Below are positions 47,495-56,661 of a stretch of DNA of 64,000 nucleotides, one piece after another (positions within the stretch are counted from its first letter, which is position 1; each line of letters opens with the position of its first letter). Made by a program: the position numbers and the translations under genes. The notes under the pieces were generated by a model. That model saw nothing but the letters and a program-made list of their open reading frames with translations, did no database searches and had not been told where the DNA came from. The DNA is from Caballeronia mineralivorans PML1(12) (GTDB lineage Bacteria; Pseudomonadota; Gammaproteobacteria; Burkholderiales; Burkholderiaceae): contig NZ_AEJF01000075.1 of NCBI RefSeq assembly GCF_001028175.1, forward strand, positions 124,001 through 188,000, read 5' to 3'.

Positions 47495-48946
47495 TCATTG
47501 CGCCAGCGACACCCACACGCTCTTCGGCTCAGTGAAATTCTCAATCGCCATGTCACCGTGCTCGCGGCCAAAACCTGAATCGCCCGAGCCGCCCCACGGC
47601 AATCGCACGTCCGTATAACCGTACGTATTCACCCACACCGTGCCCGCCCTGAGCGCCGACGCCATCCTGTGTACTCGGCCTATATCGGCGCTCCACACGC
47701 CCGCTGCGAGGCTGTACAGCGTCCCGTTGGCGATGCGCACGGCATCGGCTTCATCGTCGAAGGGAATCACGCTTGCCACGGGGCCAAATATCTCTTCCTG
47801 CGAGATCCGCATCTCGTGCTCGACGTTGGCAAATACCGTGGGTTCGACGAAATAACCGCGCTCGCCCCATCGCCTGCCGCCCGATACAAGCGATGCCCCC
47901 TCGCGCTTGCCGATGTCCACGTAATCCAGCACCGTCTTCATCTGCTTCCCGGAGATGAGCGGACCCATCGACGTCTCTTGCCGCGATGGATCTCCCAACG
48001 TCACTGACTTGGCACGCTGCGCCAGACGCTCGACGACCTCGTCATACACCGGTCGCTGGACCAGCACTCGCGAACCCGCCGAACATACCTGCCCCGCGTT
48101 GAAAAAGATCCCCGACGCAGCCGCGCGTGCGGCCTGATCGAGATTGGCATCGGCGAAAATCACGTTGGCGGACTTGCCGCCCAGTTCAAGCGTGACCCGC
48201 TTGAAGTTGACCGCCGCGCCCTGCAGGATTCCCCGCCCAACCGATGGCGAACCGGTGAATGTGACCTTGTCCACGCCGGGGTGCGCGACGAGTGCATCGC
48301 CGACCACGGAGCCCTTGCCGGTCACAATATTGAGCACGCCCGGCGGCACGCCCGCTTCCAGCGCGAGACGGCCCAGCATCAACGCCGACAGCGGCGTCAG
48401 CTCCGCGGGCTTGACGACCAGCGTACAGCCGCACGCGAGCGCGGGCGCGATCTTCCACATGCCGATCATCAGCGGGAAATTCCACGGCACGATCGCGGCG
48501 ACCACACCGACCGGTTCGCGCACGGTGTAAGTCAGCGCGTCCGGGCGCGTGGGCACCACTTGTCCGTTGATCTTGTCGCACCAGCCGGCGTAATACGCGA
48601 GGGTATCGATGGCAGCCGGTACATCCTGGCGACGCACGCCGGAAATCGGCTTGCCGCCGTCCAGACTTTCTACTGCGGCGATCTCTTCCTGATGCGTGCG
48701 CATTAGTTCTGCAAAGCGCATCAGGATCCGGCCACGCTCGGCTGCCCTGATCGCATTCCACGGTTTCAGCGCGGCACGCGCGGTTTGCACGGCGCGGTCG
48801 ACATCGGCTGCGGTGCCTTGAGCCACGCTCGCGATCGGCGCTTCGGTCGATGGATCGAGAATGGTGGAATACGCGCCTCCACCGGGCGCCACTGCTTCGC
48901 CACCAATCAGCAGTTCGTAACGTTTCACGTCCGCTTGGGCGGTCAT
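47495..48946 (-). CDS. NAD(P)-dependent aldehyde dehydrogenase
   Basis: This 483-aa aldehyde dehydrogenase superfamily member has the NAD region IVPWNFPLMIGMWKIAPALA, the catalytic Glu in LELGGKSANVIFADA (~residues 255-269), the catalytic Cys in FFNAGQVCSAGSRV (~288-301), and the C-terminal LPWGGSGDSGFGREHG. The closest style is betaine-aldehyde/glycolaldehyde-type ALDH. Strong AAGGAGG precedes the ATG. It lies 64 bp after the PAS gene, at the end of a possible oxc-frc-PAS-ALDH operon. Confidence 0.92.
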   Translation of the reverse strand: MTAQADVKRYELLIGGEAVAPGGGAYSTILDPSTEAPIASVAQGTAADVDRAVQTARAALKPWNAIRAAERGRILMRFAELMRTHQEEIAAVESLDGGKPISGVRRQDVPAAIDTLAYYAGWCDKINGQVVPTRPDALTYTVREPVGVVAAIVPWNFPLMIGMWKIAPALACGCTLVVKPAELTPLSALMLGRLALEAGVPPGVLNIVTGKGSVVGDALVAHPGVDKVTFTGSPSVGRGILQGAAVNFKRVTLELGGKSANVIFADANLDQAARAAASGIFFNAGQVCSAGSRVLVQRPVYDEVVERLAQRAKSVTLGDPSRQETSMGPLISGKQMKTVLDYVDIGKREGASLVSGGRRWGERGYFVEPTVFANVEHEMRISQEEIFGPVASVIPFDDEADAVRIANGTLYSLAAGVWSADIGRVHRMASALRAGTVWVNTYGYTDVRLPWGGSGDSGFGREHGDMAIENFTEPKSVWVSLAQ

Positions 48947-49010
48947 TGCTGCCTCCTTTTACCGTAGTGCAGTCTCGTGCGCCTTCGGGCGCATTCCGCG
49001 CTTATTCCGA

Positions 49011-49481
49011 TCATGCGCCGGATTTTGCTTCGAGTTCAGCCAGTCGCTTGCGCAGGTTTCGCTCTTCAGCAAAACGGCTGGTTTCATCGCGGATAACGGC
49101 GACGATGCCTGTCACACTACGTTCCGGTCCCGCTGAATGAAGCAGCGCGACCGTAAATGCAATCGATAAGGACCGGCCGTCCTTGTGCACTGCCGGCACG
49201 CGCAGCACGTCGTGTCCGTAGCGCGTTTCACCGGTCGCCATGGTTTTTTCGTAGCCGCTCCAGTGACGCCCTCGCAAGCGTTCGGGAATGATGAGGTCCA
49301 GCGAATTGCCAAGCGCTTCTTCTTGAGTGAACCCGAACATGCGCTCGGCAGCGGGGTTCCACAGAGTGATCGCGCCACTGGCGTCGGAGATGACAACCGC
49401 GTCGCCGATCACGTCGACCAGTTGCTCGAAATCGATGGGGGATGATGTTTGCACGGCGGGAGTTTGTACGGCGCTATTCAT
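49011..49481 (-). CDS. Stand-alone PAS-domain protein
   Basis: This 156-aa protein consists almost wholly of one PAS (S-box) sensor: LVDVIGDAVVISDASGAITLWNPAAERMFGFTQEEALG, followed by a PAC-type segment and a coiled C-terminus (RFAEERNLRKRLAELEAK). There is no output domain, so it must act through a partner. It lies between frc copy 2 and the aldehyde dehydrogenase, 75 bp and 64 bp from them. The start lacks a good ribosome site. Confidence 0.85.
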   Translation of the reverse strand: MNSAVQTPAVQTSSPIDFEQLVDVIGDAVVISDASGAITLWNPAAERMFGFTQEEALGNSLDLIIPERLRGRHWSGYEKTMATGETRYGHDVLRVPAVHKDGRSLSIAFTVALLHSAGPERSVTGIVAVIRDETSRFAEERNLRKRLAELEAKSGA

Positions 49482-49555
49482 GGTTGAAACGGCCTTCTTC
49501 GATTCAAGCAGCGCCGTGGTGCGCCAAAGCGATCCACAGCGCTGCCGTCTTGCGT

Positions 49556-50806
49556 TTAAACGGCCTGAGCTTCGTGCAGGTGAGCGATTTGCGCGCTGCT
49601 ATAACCGAGGCTCTCGAGCACTTCGTCGGTATGCTCGCCCAGCAACGGCGACGCTGTGATCTCCGGCTTCATGTCCGAGAACTTGATCGGGCTGCCCACC
49701 GTGAGGTACGAGCCGCGCTCCTTGTGCGGGACTTCGGCAATCGTGCCGCTTTCGCGCAACGAGACATCGTTGGCAAGCTCTTTCATCGTCAGCACCGGCG
49801 CGCACGGAATATCGAACTTGCGCAGGATATCCACGGCCTCGAACTTGGTTTTATCGGCGAGCCATTCTTCGATGGTCTTGAAGATGTCGAAGATGTGCGG
49901 CTGACGCGCTGTCGCCGTGTTGTAGTTCGAATCTTCGATCCACTCCGGTTTGCCGATCGCGCGGCAAATCGGCGCCCAGGCGTGACCCTGGATCGTGAAG
50001 TAGATGTACGCGTTCGGATCGGTTTCCCAGCCCTTGCATTTCAGCACCCAGCCCGGCTGGCCGCCGCCGCCTGCATTGCCGCCGCGCGGAACGACGTCGC
50101 TGAATTCGCCGTGCGGGTATTGTGGGTATTCCTCCAGGAAACCGAGCCGGTCCAGGCGCTGCTGATCGCGCAACTTCACGCGGCACAGGTTGAGCACGCT
50201 GTCCTGCATCGATACCGCGACCTTCTGCCCCTTGCCCGTCTTGTCACGGCCGATCAGCGCCGTCAGGATGCCGATGGCCAGGTGCATGCCGGTATTGCTG
50301 TCGCCAAGCGCCGCTGCGCTGATAGTCGGCGGGCCGTCCCAGAACCCCGTGGTCGATGCCGCGCCGCCCGCGCATTGCGCGACGTTCTCATAGACCTTCA
50401 GGTCGTCGTAATGGTGACCGTCGCTGAAGCCTTTCACCGACGCCAGAATCATCTTCGGATTCAGTTCACGGATGTATTCCCATGAGAAGCCCATGCGATC
50501 GAGCGCTCCCGGGCCGAAGTTCTCCACCATCACGTCGGATTCCCTGATCAGCTTTTCCAGCACTTCCTTGCCTTCCGGCTTCTTCGTATCCAGCGTGAGC
50601 GACTTCTTGTTGCTGTTAAGCATCGTGAAATACAGCGCATCAACGTCCGGGATGTCGCGCAACTGGCTGCGCGTGACGTCGCCCGAACCCGGACGTTCCA
50701 CCTTGATCACGTCGGCGCCGAACCACGCGAGTAATTGCGTGCAAGCCGGCCCGGCCTGTACGTGCGTGAAGTCGATGATCTTGATTCCGTCGAGTGGTTT
50801 GCTCAT
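49556..50806 (-). CDS. frc: Formyl-CoA:oxalate CoA-transferase, copy 2
   Basis: This 416-aa enzyme has all recognised Frc residues at the reference numbers: Gln17, Tyr59, Lys137, Tyr139 and catalytic Asp169 (AALGDSNTG), plus the GGGGQPGW loop at 246-253. I chose the ATG at 50806, which has AGGAGACAGG upstream. It follows oxc across a 112-bp gap containing a large stem-loop (50861-50908). Together oxc and frc form the core oxalate-degrading pair. The sequence is clearly paralogous to copy 1. Confidence 0.95.
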   Translation of the reverse strand: MSKPLDGIKIIDFTHVQAGPACTQLLAWFGADVIKVERPGSGDVTRSQLRDIPDVDALYFTMLNSNKKSLTLDTKKPEGKEVLEKLIRESDVMVENFGPGALDRMGFSWEYIRELNPKMILASVKGFSDGHHYDDLKVYENVAQCAGGAASTTGFWDGPPTISAAALGDSNTGMHLAIGILTALIGRDKTGKGQKVAVSMQDSVLNLCRVKLRDQQRLDRLGFLEEYPQYPHGEFSDVVPRGGNAGGGGQPGWVLKCKGWETDPNAYIYFTIQGHAWAPICRAIGKPEWIEDSNYNTATARQPHIFDIFKTIEEWLADKTKFEAVDILRKFDIPCAPVLTMKELANDVSLRESGTIAEVPHKERGSYLTVGSPIKFSDMKPEITASPLLGEHTDEVLESLGYSSAQIAHLHEAQAV

Positions 50807-50860
50807 GATTCCTGTCTCCTGACTCACTGGCTAAAGGTTTGGTTACTCATGTTCTTGCGG

Positions 50861-50908
50861 CGGTACCGGCGGCACGTGCTGCGCCCGCTGCACGTGCCGC
50901 CGATACCG
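50861..50908 (-). other. Large stem-loop between oxc and frc copy 2
   Basis: A 19-bp stem with a single mismatch (13 perfect inner pairs, cggcggcacgtgc / gcacgtgccgccg) closes a ~10-nt loop. There is no T-run, so it is unlikely to be a simple terminator. It probably affects mRNA stability or the relative expression of oxc and frc. Confidence 0.75.
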
Positions 50909-50918
50909 TCGAACCCAA

Positions 50919-52673
50919 TTACTTTTTCATCGCTGCGCTTTGTGGATTCAGATTGGTCAGGCGACCGCTTTCGGTGCCCGCCGCTTCGTCGATGACGGCA
51001 TTGATGAGTGTCGGCTTGCCGGAGGCGATGGATTCCTGCAGCGCCTTCGTCAGCTCTTCCGGCGTCGTGGCGTTGTAGCCGATGCCGCCGAATGCTTCGA
51101 TCATCTTGTCGTAGCGGGCGCCCTTGACGAACACCGTCGGGGCAACATCCTTGCCGCCTGTCGGGTTCACGTCGGTGCCGCGATACACGCCGTTGTTGTT
51201 GAAGACAATCGTGCAAACCGGCAGGTCATAGCGACAGATGGTTTCGAGTTCCATGCCGCTGAAGCCGAACGCGCTGTCGCCTTCAATCGCGACGACCGGC
51301 TTGCCGCTCGTCACCGCAGCGCCGATGGCAAAACCCATGCCGATACCCATGATTCCCCACGTGCCCGAGTCGAAGCGTTTGCGCGGCTCATACATGTCGA
51401 TGATGCTGCGAGCGTAGTCGAGGGTGTTGGCGCCTTCATTGACCACGTTGATGTCCGGGCGCGTCTTCAACACGTCGCGGATCGCGCGCAGTGCGCTGTG
51501 GAAATTCATCGGCGACGGATTCTTGGCGAGCGTCGCGGCCATCTTCTCGAGGTTCTTGTTCTTGCGTTCGGAGATCGCTCCGGTCCACTCGGTACTCGGC
51601 TTCGGGAAGCTTGCGTCGATGCCGCCCAGCAAGGCCGATACGCATGAGCCGATATCGCCGATAACCGGCGCCGCGATAGCCACGTTGCTGTCGATTTCCG
51701 TCGGCGCGATGTCGACCTGGATGAATTGCTTCGGTACCGCGCCCCACGTCTTGCCCTTGCCATGCGACAGCAGCCAGTTCAGGCGCGCGCCGATCAGCAA
51801 CACGACGTCGGCTTCCTGCAGGACGAACGAGCGAGCCGCCGATGCCGATTGCTCATGGGTGTCAGGCAGCAACCCCTTGGCCATCGACATCGGCAGGTAG
51901 GGAATGCCGCTCTTTTCCACGAGCTCGCGAATCTGTACGTCGGCCTGGGCGTAGGCAGCGCCCTTGCCAAGGAGGATGAGAGGACGCTTCGCGCCCTTCA
52001 GCACGTCGAGCGCCCGCTTGACTGACTCAGGCGCGGGAATCTGGCGCGGAGCCGCGTCGACCACGCGCACCAGGGACTGCTTGCCCTTCACTGCGTCGAT
52101 GGTCTGCGACAGGAGTTTCGCCGGTAGGTCCAGGTAGACGCCGCCGGGACGGCCCGACACAGCCGCGCGGATCGCGCGCGCAATGCCGATACCGATGTCC
52201 TCAGCGTGCAGGACGCGGTAGGCGGCCTTGGCGTAGGGCTTGGCAGCATTGAGCTGATCCATTTCCTCGTAGTCGCCTTGCTGCAAGTCGACAATCTCGC
52301 GCTCGCTGGATCCGCTGATCAGGATCATCGGGAAGCAATTGGTGGTCGCGTTGGCGAGCGCCGTCAGGCCGTTCAGGAAGCCCGGCGCCGAAACGGTCAT
52401 GCAGATCCCGGGCTTTTGCGTCATGTAGCCGGCGATGGCCGCCGCATTGCCCGCATGCTGTTCGTGACGAAAGCCGATGAAGCGCATGCCTTCAGCTTGC
52501 GCAAGCCGCGCCAGGTCGGTGATGGGAATACCGACCAGCCCAAAGATTGTGTGAAGGTCGTTCAGTTTCAGGGCATCGATGACCAGATGGAAGCCGTCGG
52601 TGGTCTCCGGTGCTTCTCTTTTCGCTGTTTCTGCTGCAGTGGCGGTCTGCGGTGTGATCAGTACTTCAGCCAT
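50919..52673 (-). CDS. oxc: Oxalyl-CoA decarboxylase
   Basis: This 584-aa ThDP enzyme converts oxalyl-CoA to formyl-CoA and CO2. The catalytic Glu lies in [18 protein letters not shown], and the ThDP-binding motif is [20 protein letters not shown]…NNNGVY near residues 465-500. The middle domain has [17 protein letters not shown] chose the ATG at 52673 with AAGGAG upstream; the frame extends to 52721, which lies inside the promoter block. It leads the oxc-frc unit, with promoter/operator site 2 about 31 bp upstream. Confidence 0.96.
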   Translation of the reverse strand: MAEVLITPQTATAAETAKREAPETTDGFHLVIDALKLNDLHTIFGLVGIPITDLARLAQAEGMRFIGFRHEQHAGNAAAIAGYMTQKPGICMTVSAPGFLNGLTALANATTNCFPMILISGSSEREIVDLQQGDYEEMDQLNAAKPYAKAAYRVLHAEDIGIGIARAIRAAVSGRPGGVYLDLPAKLLSQTIDAVKGKQSLVRVVDAAPRQIPAPESVKRALDVLKGAKRPLILLGKGAAYAQADVQIRELVEKSGIPYLPMSMAKGLLPDTHEQSASAARSFVLQEADVVLLIGARLNWLLSHGKGKTWGAVPKQFIQVDIAPTEIDSNVAIAAPVIGDIGSCVSALLGGIDASFPKPSTEWTGAISERKNKNLEKMAATLAKNPSPMNFHSALRAIRDVLKTRPDINVVNEGANTLDYARSIIDMYEPRKRFDSGTWGIMGIGMGFAIGAAVTSGKPVVAIEGDSAFGFSGMELETICRYDLPVCTIVFNNNGVYRGTDVNPTGGKDVAPTVFVKGARYDKMIEAFGGIGYNATTPEELTKALQESIASGKPTLINAVIDEAAGTESGRLTNLNPQSAAMKK

Positions 52674-52703
52674 AACGTCTGTCTCCTTGGCGGGCGTTGT
52701 TTG

Positions 52704-52738
52704 TGATATACAATATTCCACACACAGTATTAGTCAAG
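52704..52738 (-). promoter_or_regulatory. Conserved promoter/operator of the oxalate locus, site 2 (oxc)
   Basis: The block is identical to site 1 except for one base in the centre. It gives TTGACT, 16 nt and TATTGT on the minus strand, ending ~31 bp from the oxc start. The inverted repeat ATACTG…TTGTAT spans the promoter. Confidence 0.8.
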
Positions 52739-53020
52739 TGGATTTCTGTATTGCGCGCGGCGTGGTGCAATGCGATGAGGTTGAAAATGCTGGCGCTACA
52801 GCGGATTTGCTGTTTTTTTTGCTGCGATGCAATGGGGGATGTTTCGGCGATTTACAGACGTGCCGACAGGCGACTGAGGATAGGTAGGACGATTCGGGAG
52901 AGTTGGTTTTGCTCGCACCAGTGGTTGGTTTACTGGCGCGTCGAGGCGGTTCTGCCCGAGGTAGCGGGTGCCAATCCTGGGGGGCTGGCTGGCGCAGCGG
53001 GCGACTCGGGTTGAGGCGTT
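52739..53020. other. Intergenic region upstream of oxc
   Basis: These 282 bp separate oxc from the convergent-facing kinase gene end. No gene is seen. The first part partly resembles the sequence beside site 1 (gtggtgcaat versus gcggtgcaat), hinting that the promoter regions are related. Confidence 0.45.
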
Positions 53021-53641
53021 CTACGACGGCCAGTGGTAAACCAGATCGGCGTTCGCGCGCGTCGAATCGATCAGGGCAGCGTTCACCTCGTCAGTTTGCT
53101 GGACCCATCGTCTGGCAGCGTCTTCATCGCGGCCGAACTCCACATGGCGGGCAACAAGCCGCTGCTTGCGCAGCTCCGGATCGATGTCGACATACCAGGC
53201 TTCGTCGAGCAGCGGGCGAACGGCTTTCCAGTGGCCGTGCTGCAGCAGCAAGTAGTTACCTTCGGTGATCACGAGCGGCACGTCCGGCATAACGGGAATG
53301 GCCCCGGCGACGGGTTCTTCGATCTCCCGGCGAAACGTGGGGGCGTAGATCATCTCGTCGCGACGCTGTGCGCGCAAGCGCGCGAGCAGTGCGACGTAAC
53401 CGGCACTGTCGAATGTATCCTCGGCGCCCTTGCGGGACGCACGGCCGAGACGTGCAAGTTCGACGTTCGCAAGATGAAACCCGTCCATCGGCACTACCAC
53501 CGCGCGGCCTGGCAGTGCTTCGAGAATGGCCTGCGCCAGCGTTGATTTGCCGGCGCCCGGCGCACCAGCCAGCCCGAGGATACGGCGCTGGCCGTCGGCC
53601 ATAAGCTGCTGCAGCCGTACGAGAAAGCGATCTTCGATCAT
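53021..53641 (-). CDS. Nucleoside/nucleotide kinase family protein (FrcK-like)
   Basis: This 206-aa P-loop kinase has GLAGAPGAGKSTLAQAILEAL (Walker A ~25-33), VVVPMDGFHLAN and VITEGNYLLL, the pattern of the pantothenate-kinase/uridine-kinase-like group found beside sugar ABC operons as FrcK. It probably phosphorylates the imported sugar or a related compound. I chose the ATG at 53641; the longer frame overlaps non-coding sequence. It lies downstream of the isomerase/epimerase gene in the same direction, 106 bp away. Confidence 0.8.
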   Translation of the reverse strand: MIEDRFLVRLQQLMADGQRRILGLAGAPGAGKSTLAQAILEALPGRAVVVPMDGFHLANVELARLGRASRKGAEDTFDSAGYVALLARLRAQRRDEMIYAPTFRREIEEPVAGAIPVMPDVPLVITEGNYLLLQHGHWKAVRPLLDEAWYVDIDPELRKQRLVARHVEFGRDEDAARRWVQQTDEVNAALIDSTRANADLVYHWPS

Positions 53642-53747
53642 GGACGCAATCCTGAGTGGTTTCGAAAAAGTGATGGTGATTGTCGCCCATGTCCACGTGG
53701 CCGGGACGCTCGCCGCGAAACGAAGAGAGAACGCGACCCGGATCTCG

Positions 53748-54623
53748 TTAATGGTGAGCCCTCGCTTTGGCCGCAGCGTTGATGCCGCCAGCAATGAACG
53801 TCCGTGCATGAGTGGCCAAATCCATGCTGTCATCCCACAGGTTTCGCCAGATCGCCAGCGCGTTTGACAGCTGCTCGTTCACGACAGTGGACGAGAAGCT
53901 CTCGAAGGTGACCACTCCCTGATAGTCGATCATGGCCAGCGCATGGAAGAACTGTGCGAAATCAATGGTGCCGGAGCCCAGGTAACCTCGATTACTTTCG
54001 CCGATGTGAACATAGCCCAAACGCTTGCCGCACGCCAACACCGGTTGCATAAAATCGGATTCCTCAATATTCATGTGATAGGTATCGAGGTGCACAACGA
54101 CGTTGGGCGCATCGACTTCGTCCAGCATGGCGAGCGCTTGCGACGCCGTGTTGAGCAGGTTGCTTTCGTAGCGGTTCACCACTTCGAGGCCGAGGGTGAC
54201 GTCCTTCTTCAATGCGAAATCGGCGATCTGCTTTAACGAGTCAACCGCGTTGCGTCTTCCCTGAGCGGTGAGCGGCGCCTGGTACTTCGCCATCGCGCCG
54301 TACAGGATGCCGCCGAAGTACTTGCCGCCAAGCTCCGCCGTGATGCGCACGCCTTCTTCCAGCAATGCCAGGCCACGCGCCACCGACTCCGGATTGTCGC
54401 TGGATACGTCGGCATCCAGCGTAAGGCCCCGGGAACAGCCAATCTCCAACCCGTGCTCCTGAAGCAAGTCGCGTGTGAGCGCCAGGTCCATGACCTTCGG
54501 CCCGTGAAGGGACAGTTCGACAAGATCGAAACCGGCAGCCTTGGTTTGGCTGATTACCTTGCGGGTTGACTCCGGCGTCAGATCGCCGGCCCATACCAAT
54601 GCATGAACCCCGAGCTTATTCAT
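53748..54623 (-). CDS. Sugar phosphate isomerase/epimerase (xylose-isomerase-like TIM barrel)
   Basis: This 291-aa TIM-barrel protein resembles D-tagatose/D-psicose 3-epimerases: KLGVHALVWAGDLTPES at the start, GLEVVNRYESNLLNT in the middle (metal-binding Glu), VHLDTYHMNIEESDF (Asp, His) and GYVHIGESNRGYLGSGT near the end. GGGAGGAG precedes the ATG at 54623. It overlaps the permease stop by 4 bp. It probably epimerises the ketose imported by the upstream transporter. Confidence 0.88.
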   Translation of the reverse strand: MNKLGVHALVWAGDLTPESTRKVISQTKAAGFDLVELSLHGPKVMDLALTRDLLQEHGLEIGCSRGLTLDADVSSDNPESVARGLALLEEGVRITAELGGKYFGGILYGAMAKYQAPLTAQGRRNAVDSLKQIADFALKKDVTLGLEVVNRYESNLLNTASQALAMLDEVDAPNVVVHLDTYHMNIEESDFMQPVLACGKRLGYVHIGESNRGYLGSGTIDFAQFFHALAMIDYQGVVTFESFSSTVVNEQLSNALAIWRNLWDDSMDLATHARTFIAGGINAAAKARAHH

Positions 54624-55651
54624 TGCGTAACTCCTCCCGTAGCGGTCGCGCGTCTGCGGACCAAAGACTGAAAATAGCCGTGTGCCCATGCCCAGCGCAG
54701 GAGCATCACGGCAAGCAAAAACACGCCCCACAAAGCGGTGGCCAGGTGCTGGTTGGCACCGAGCAGGCTCAGGCCAGAGGCAATGACCTGCAGGATGACG
54801 AGCGCTATCACGACTGGAACGACGCGCCCAAAGCCGCCGAACGGATCCACGCGCCCGAGGAAGCAGGCAAGCACGGCGATCAAGAGGAATGCCTCGCCGT
54901 GCCCGACGCGCACGGAATTGAAACTGGCCAGCATCACCACGCCGGCAACGCCACACATCAGGCCGGACAGCATGTAGATCCGGGTCACCGAGCGCCGTGT
55001 ATCGATGCCCGAATAACGGGTCGCCTCGATATTCGAGCCGATCATGCGTGTGGCGAAGCCGAGCCGGGAGCGCGTCATCACGACATGCCAGAGAGCCGCA
55101 CAGCCGGCGAAGATCCAGAGCGGCACCGGAACGCCGAGCAAAAGGCCGTTGCCCATCTTCAACACGAAAGGCGGAAACCCGGAAATGTCTCCGCCGTGGG
55201 TCAGGAATTCCCCGAGGCCGCGCAGGAAGATCATCATCGAGAGGGACACCAGGATCGGGCTTGCACCGGTGTGCGCGATGATGGCCCCCATGATCCATCC
55301 GGCTGCCGCACCCGTGGCAAGTGCCGCGGCGATCCCAAGCACGATAGCTAAGGCGCCGGCATCCGCCCCGCCCTGCGAATGCAGCACCCAGGCCATCGCG
55401 AGCCCGGCTATGTTGGCCGTGAAGGTCACGGCCAGGTTAAAGCCGCCGGAGATCAGCGGCATCAGCATGGCCAGCGTAAAGAGCCCCAGTTCGGGCAACT
55501 GGAACGCCACCGAAACAAAGGTGTCGGCGGAAAAGAAGCGATCCGAGGCGAGGCTCATAGCCGCGATCACGATGGCGAGGAATCCGAGTAGACCGACGAC
55601 GTCGGCTTGCACTAGCGGTACAGCGGAGCGATGTGACGAGGAGGTTTTCAT
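54620..55651 (-). CDS. Sugar ABC transporter, permease 2
   Basis: This 343-aa RbsC-type permease has about nine hydrophobic segments, with LISGGFNLAVTFTANIAGLA early and LIAVLACFLGRVDPFGGFGRVVPVVIALVIL near the end. GAGGAGG precedes the ATG at 55651. It overlaps the preceding permease gene by 4 bp at its start and the isomerase gene by 4 bp at its end. The two permeases probably form a heterodimer. Confidence 0.9.
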   Translation of the reverse strand: MKTSSSHRSAVPLVQADVVGLLGFLAIVIAAMSLASDRFFSADTFVSVAFQLPELGLFTLAMLMPLISGGFNLAVTFTANIAGLAMAWVLHSQGGADAGALAIVLGIAAALATGAAAGWIMGAIIAHTGASPILVSLSMMIFLRGLGEFLTHGGDISGFPPFVLKMGNGLLLGVPVPLWIFAGCAALWHVVMTRSRLGFATRMIGSNIEATRYSGIDTRRSVTRIYMLSGLMCGVAGVVMLASFNSVRVGHGEAFLLIAVLACFLGRVDPFGGFGRVVPVVIALVILQVIASGLSLLGANQHLATALWGVFLLAVMLLRWAWAHGYFQSLVRRRATATGGVTQ

Positions 55652-56661
55652 GACGAGGCCTTTGCTCGTTGTGGCAAGAAGCGCGATCCGGCCAGCTTGG
55701 CGAAGCCATCGCTCGACAAGGTGATGGCGATCAGAATGATGGCGCCGATGATCATCTTGAACGCGTAGGGCGAAATCCCGAGTAAATTCAGCCCGTTCGC
55801 GGTGATGGCTGTCAGCAGGACGCCAAGGATGGCGCCGAGGATCGTGCCGCGCCCACCACCCAGCCGGGCACCACCGAGTACCACCGCAGCGAGTACGTCG
55901 AGTTCGCGGCCATACAGCGCGTTGGGCACCACCTCTTGTACGTAATGAGCCTGCATGAGTCCGGCGATGCCGGCCATCATGCCGAGCCAACCAAAGGCCA
56001 CGTAATGCATGGCCCCCACGTTGACGCCGACACGCCGGGCCGCCTCGGGGTTGTCGCCAATTGCGTAGAGTTGCCGGCCGATGGTCGTGCGCCGGAGCAG
56101 GAACCAGGTGGCCGCTACCATGACGGCCATGACTGCGACGGGCAGTGCAAGCTCCGCGACGCCGCTTGACGTCTTGAACGCGACAAGCGAAACGCGAGTC
56201 ATCCACCAGTCCGGCAGGTCATAGATGGACACGCCTCCGGTGAGGAACATCAAGCCGCCGAAGAACACGTTGAAGGTCGCTATCGTCACGACGATCGACA
56301 CGATGCGAAAGTGGTAGATGATGGTGGCATTGAGGGCGCCCAGCAGAAAGCCGAACCATGCGGCCACCATGAAGCCCAATGCCCAGTTGCCGCCGCCAAG
56401 CCGCATGACGGTGAGCGCGGTCAAGTACTGGACCACGGAGGCGCCCACTGCAAATGAGATGTCGATCCCGCCGGCAATGAGCACGACCAGCAATCCGACA
56501 GCGAAGATGATGTTGACCGCGCTTTGGTTAAGCAGGTCGAACAAGTTAGGCAGCGTGAGGAAAGTTGAAGTTGAAACGCCGAGGCCGGCCACCATCGCGG
56601 CGATGACTACAATCAGCAGGGCCTCGATCGAACCGATCCCCCATTTGCGCAGATCAGGCAT
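55648..56661 (-). CDS. Sugar ABC transporter, permease 1
   Basis: This 337-aa RbsC-type permease has LIAGGIDISFAVGASVVQYLTA (~60-81), the IGDNPEAARRVGVNVGAMHY loop, and ELDVLAAVVLGGARLGGGRGTILGAILGVLL, the family signature. It overlaps the ATPase gene by 8 bp and the second permease gene by 4 bp, so translation is coupled along the operon. Confidence 0.92.
   Translation of the reverse strand: MPDLRKWGIGSIEALLIVVIAAMVAGLGVSTSTFLTLPNLFDLLNQSAVNIIFAVGLLVVLIAGGIDISFAVGASVVQYLTALTVMRLGGGNWALGFMVAAWFGFLLGALNATIIYHFRIVSIVVTIATFNVFFGGLMFLTGGVSIYDLPDWWMTRVSLVAFKTSSGVAELALPVAVMAVMVAATWFLLRRTTIGRQLYAIGDNPEAARRVGVNVGAMHYVAFGWLGMMAGIAGLMQAHYVQEVVPNALYGRELDVLAAVVLGGARLGGGRGTILGAILGVLLTAITANGLNLLGISPYAFKMIIGAIILIAITLSSDGFAKLAGSRFLPQRAKASS

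Noticed and set aside
49442-50485. 347-aa plus-strand frame opposite frc copy 2
   Set aside because: Antisense to an enzyme with all catalytic residues; the same shadow appears opposite frc copy 1, showing it is a by-product of conserved coding.
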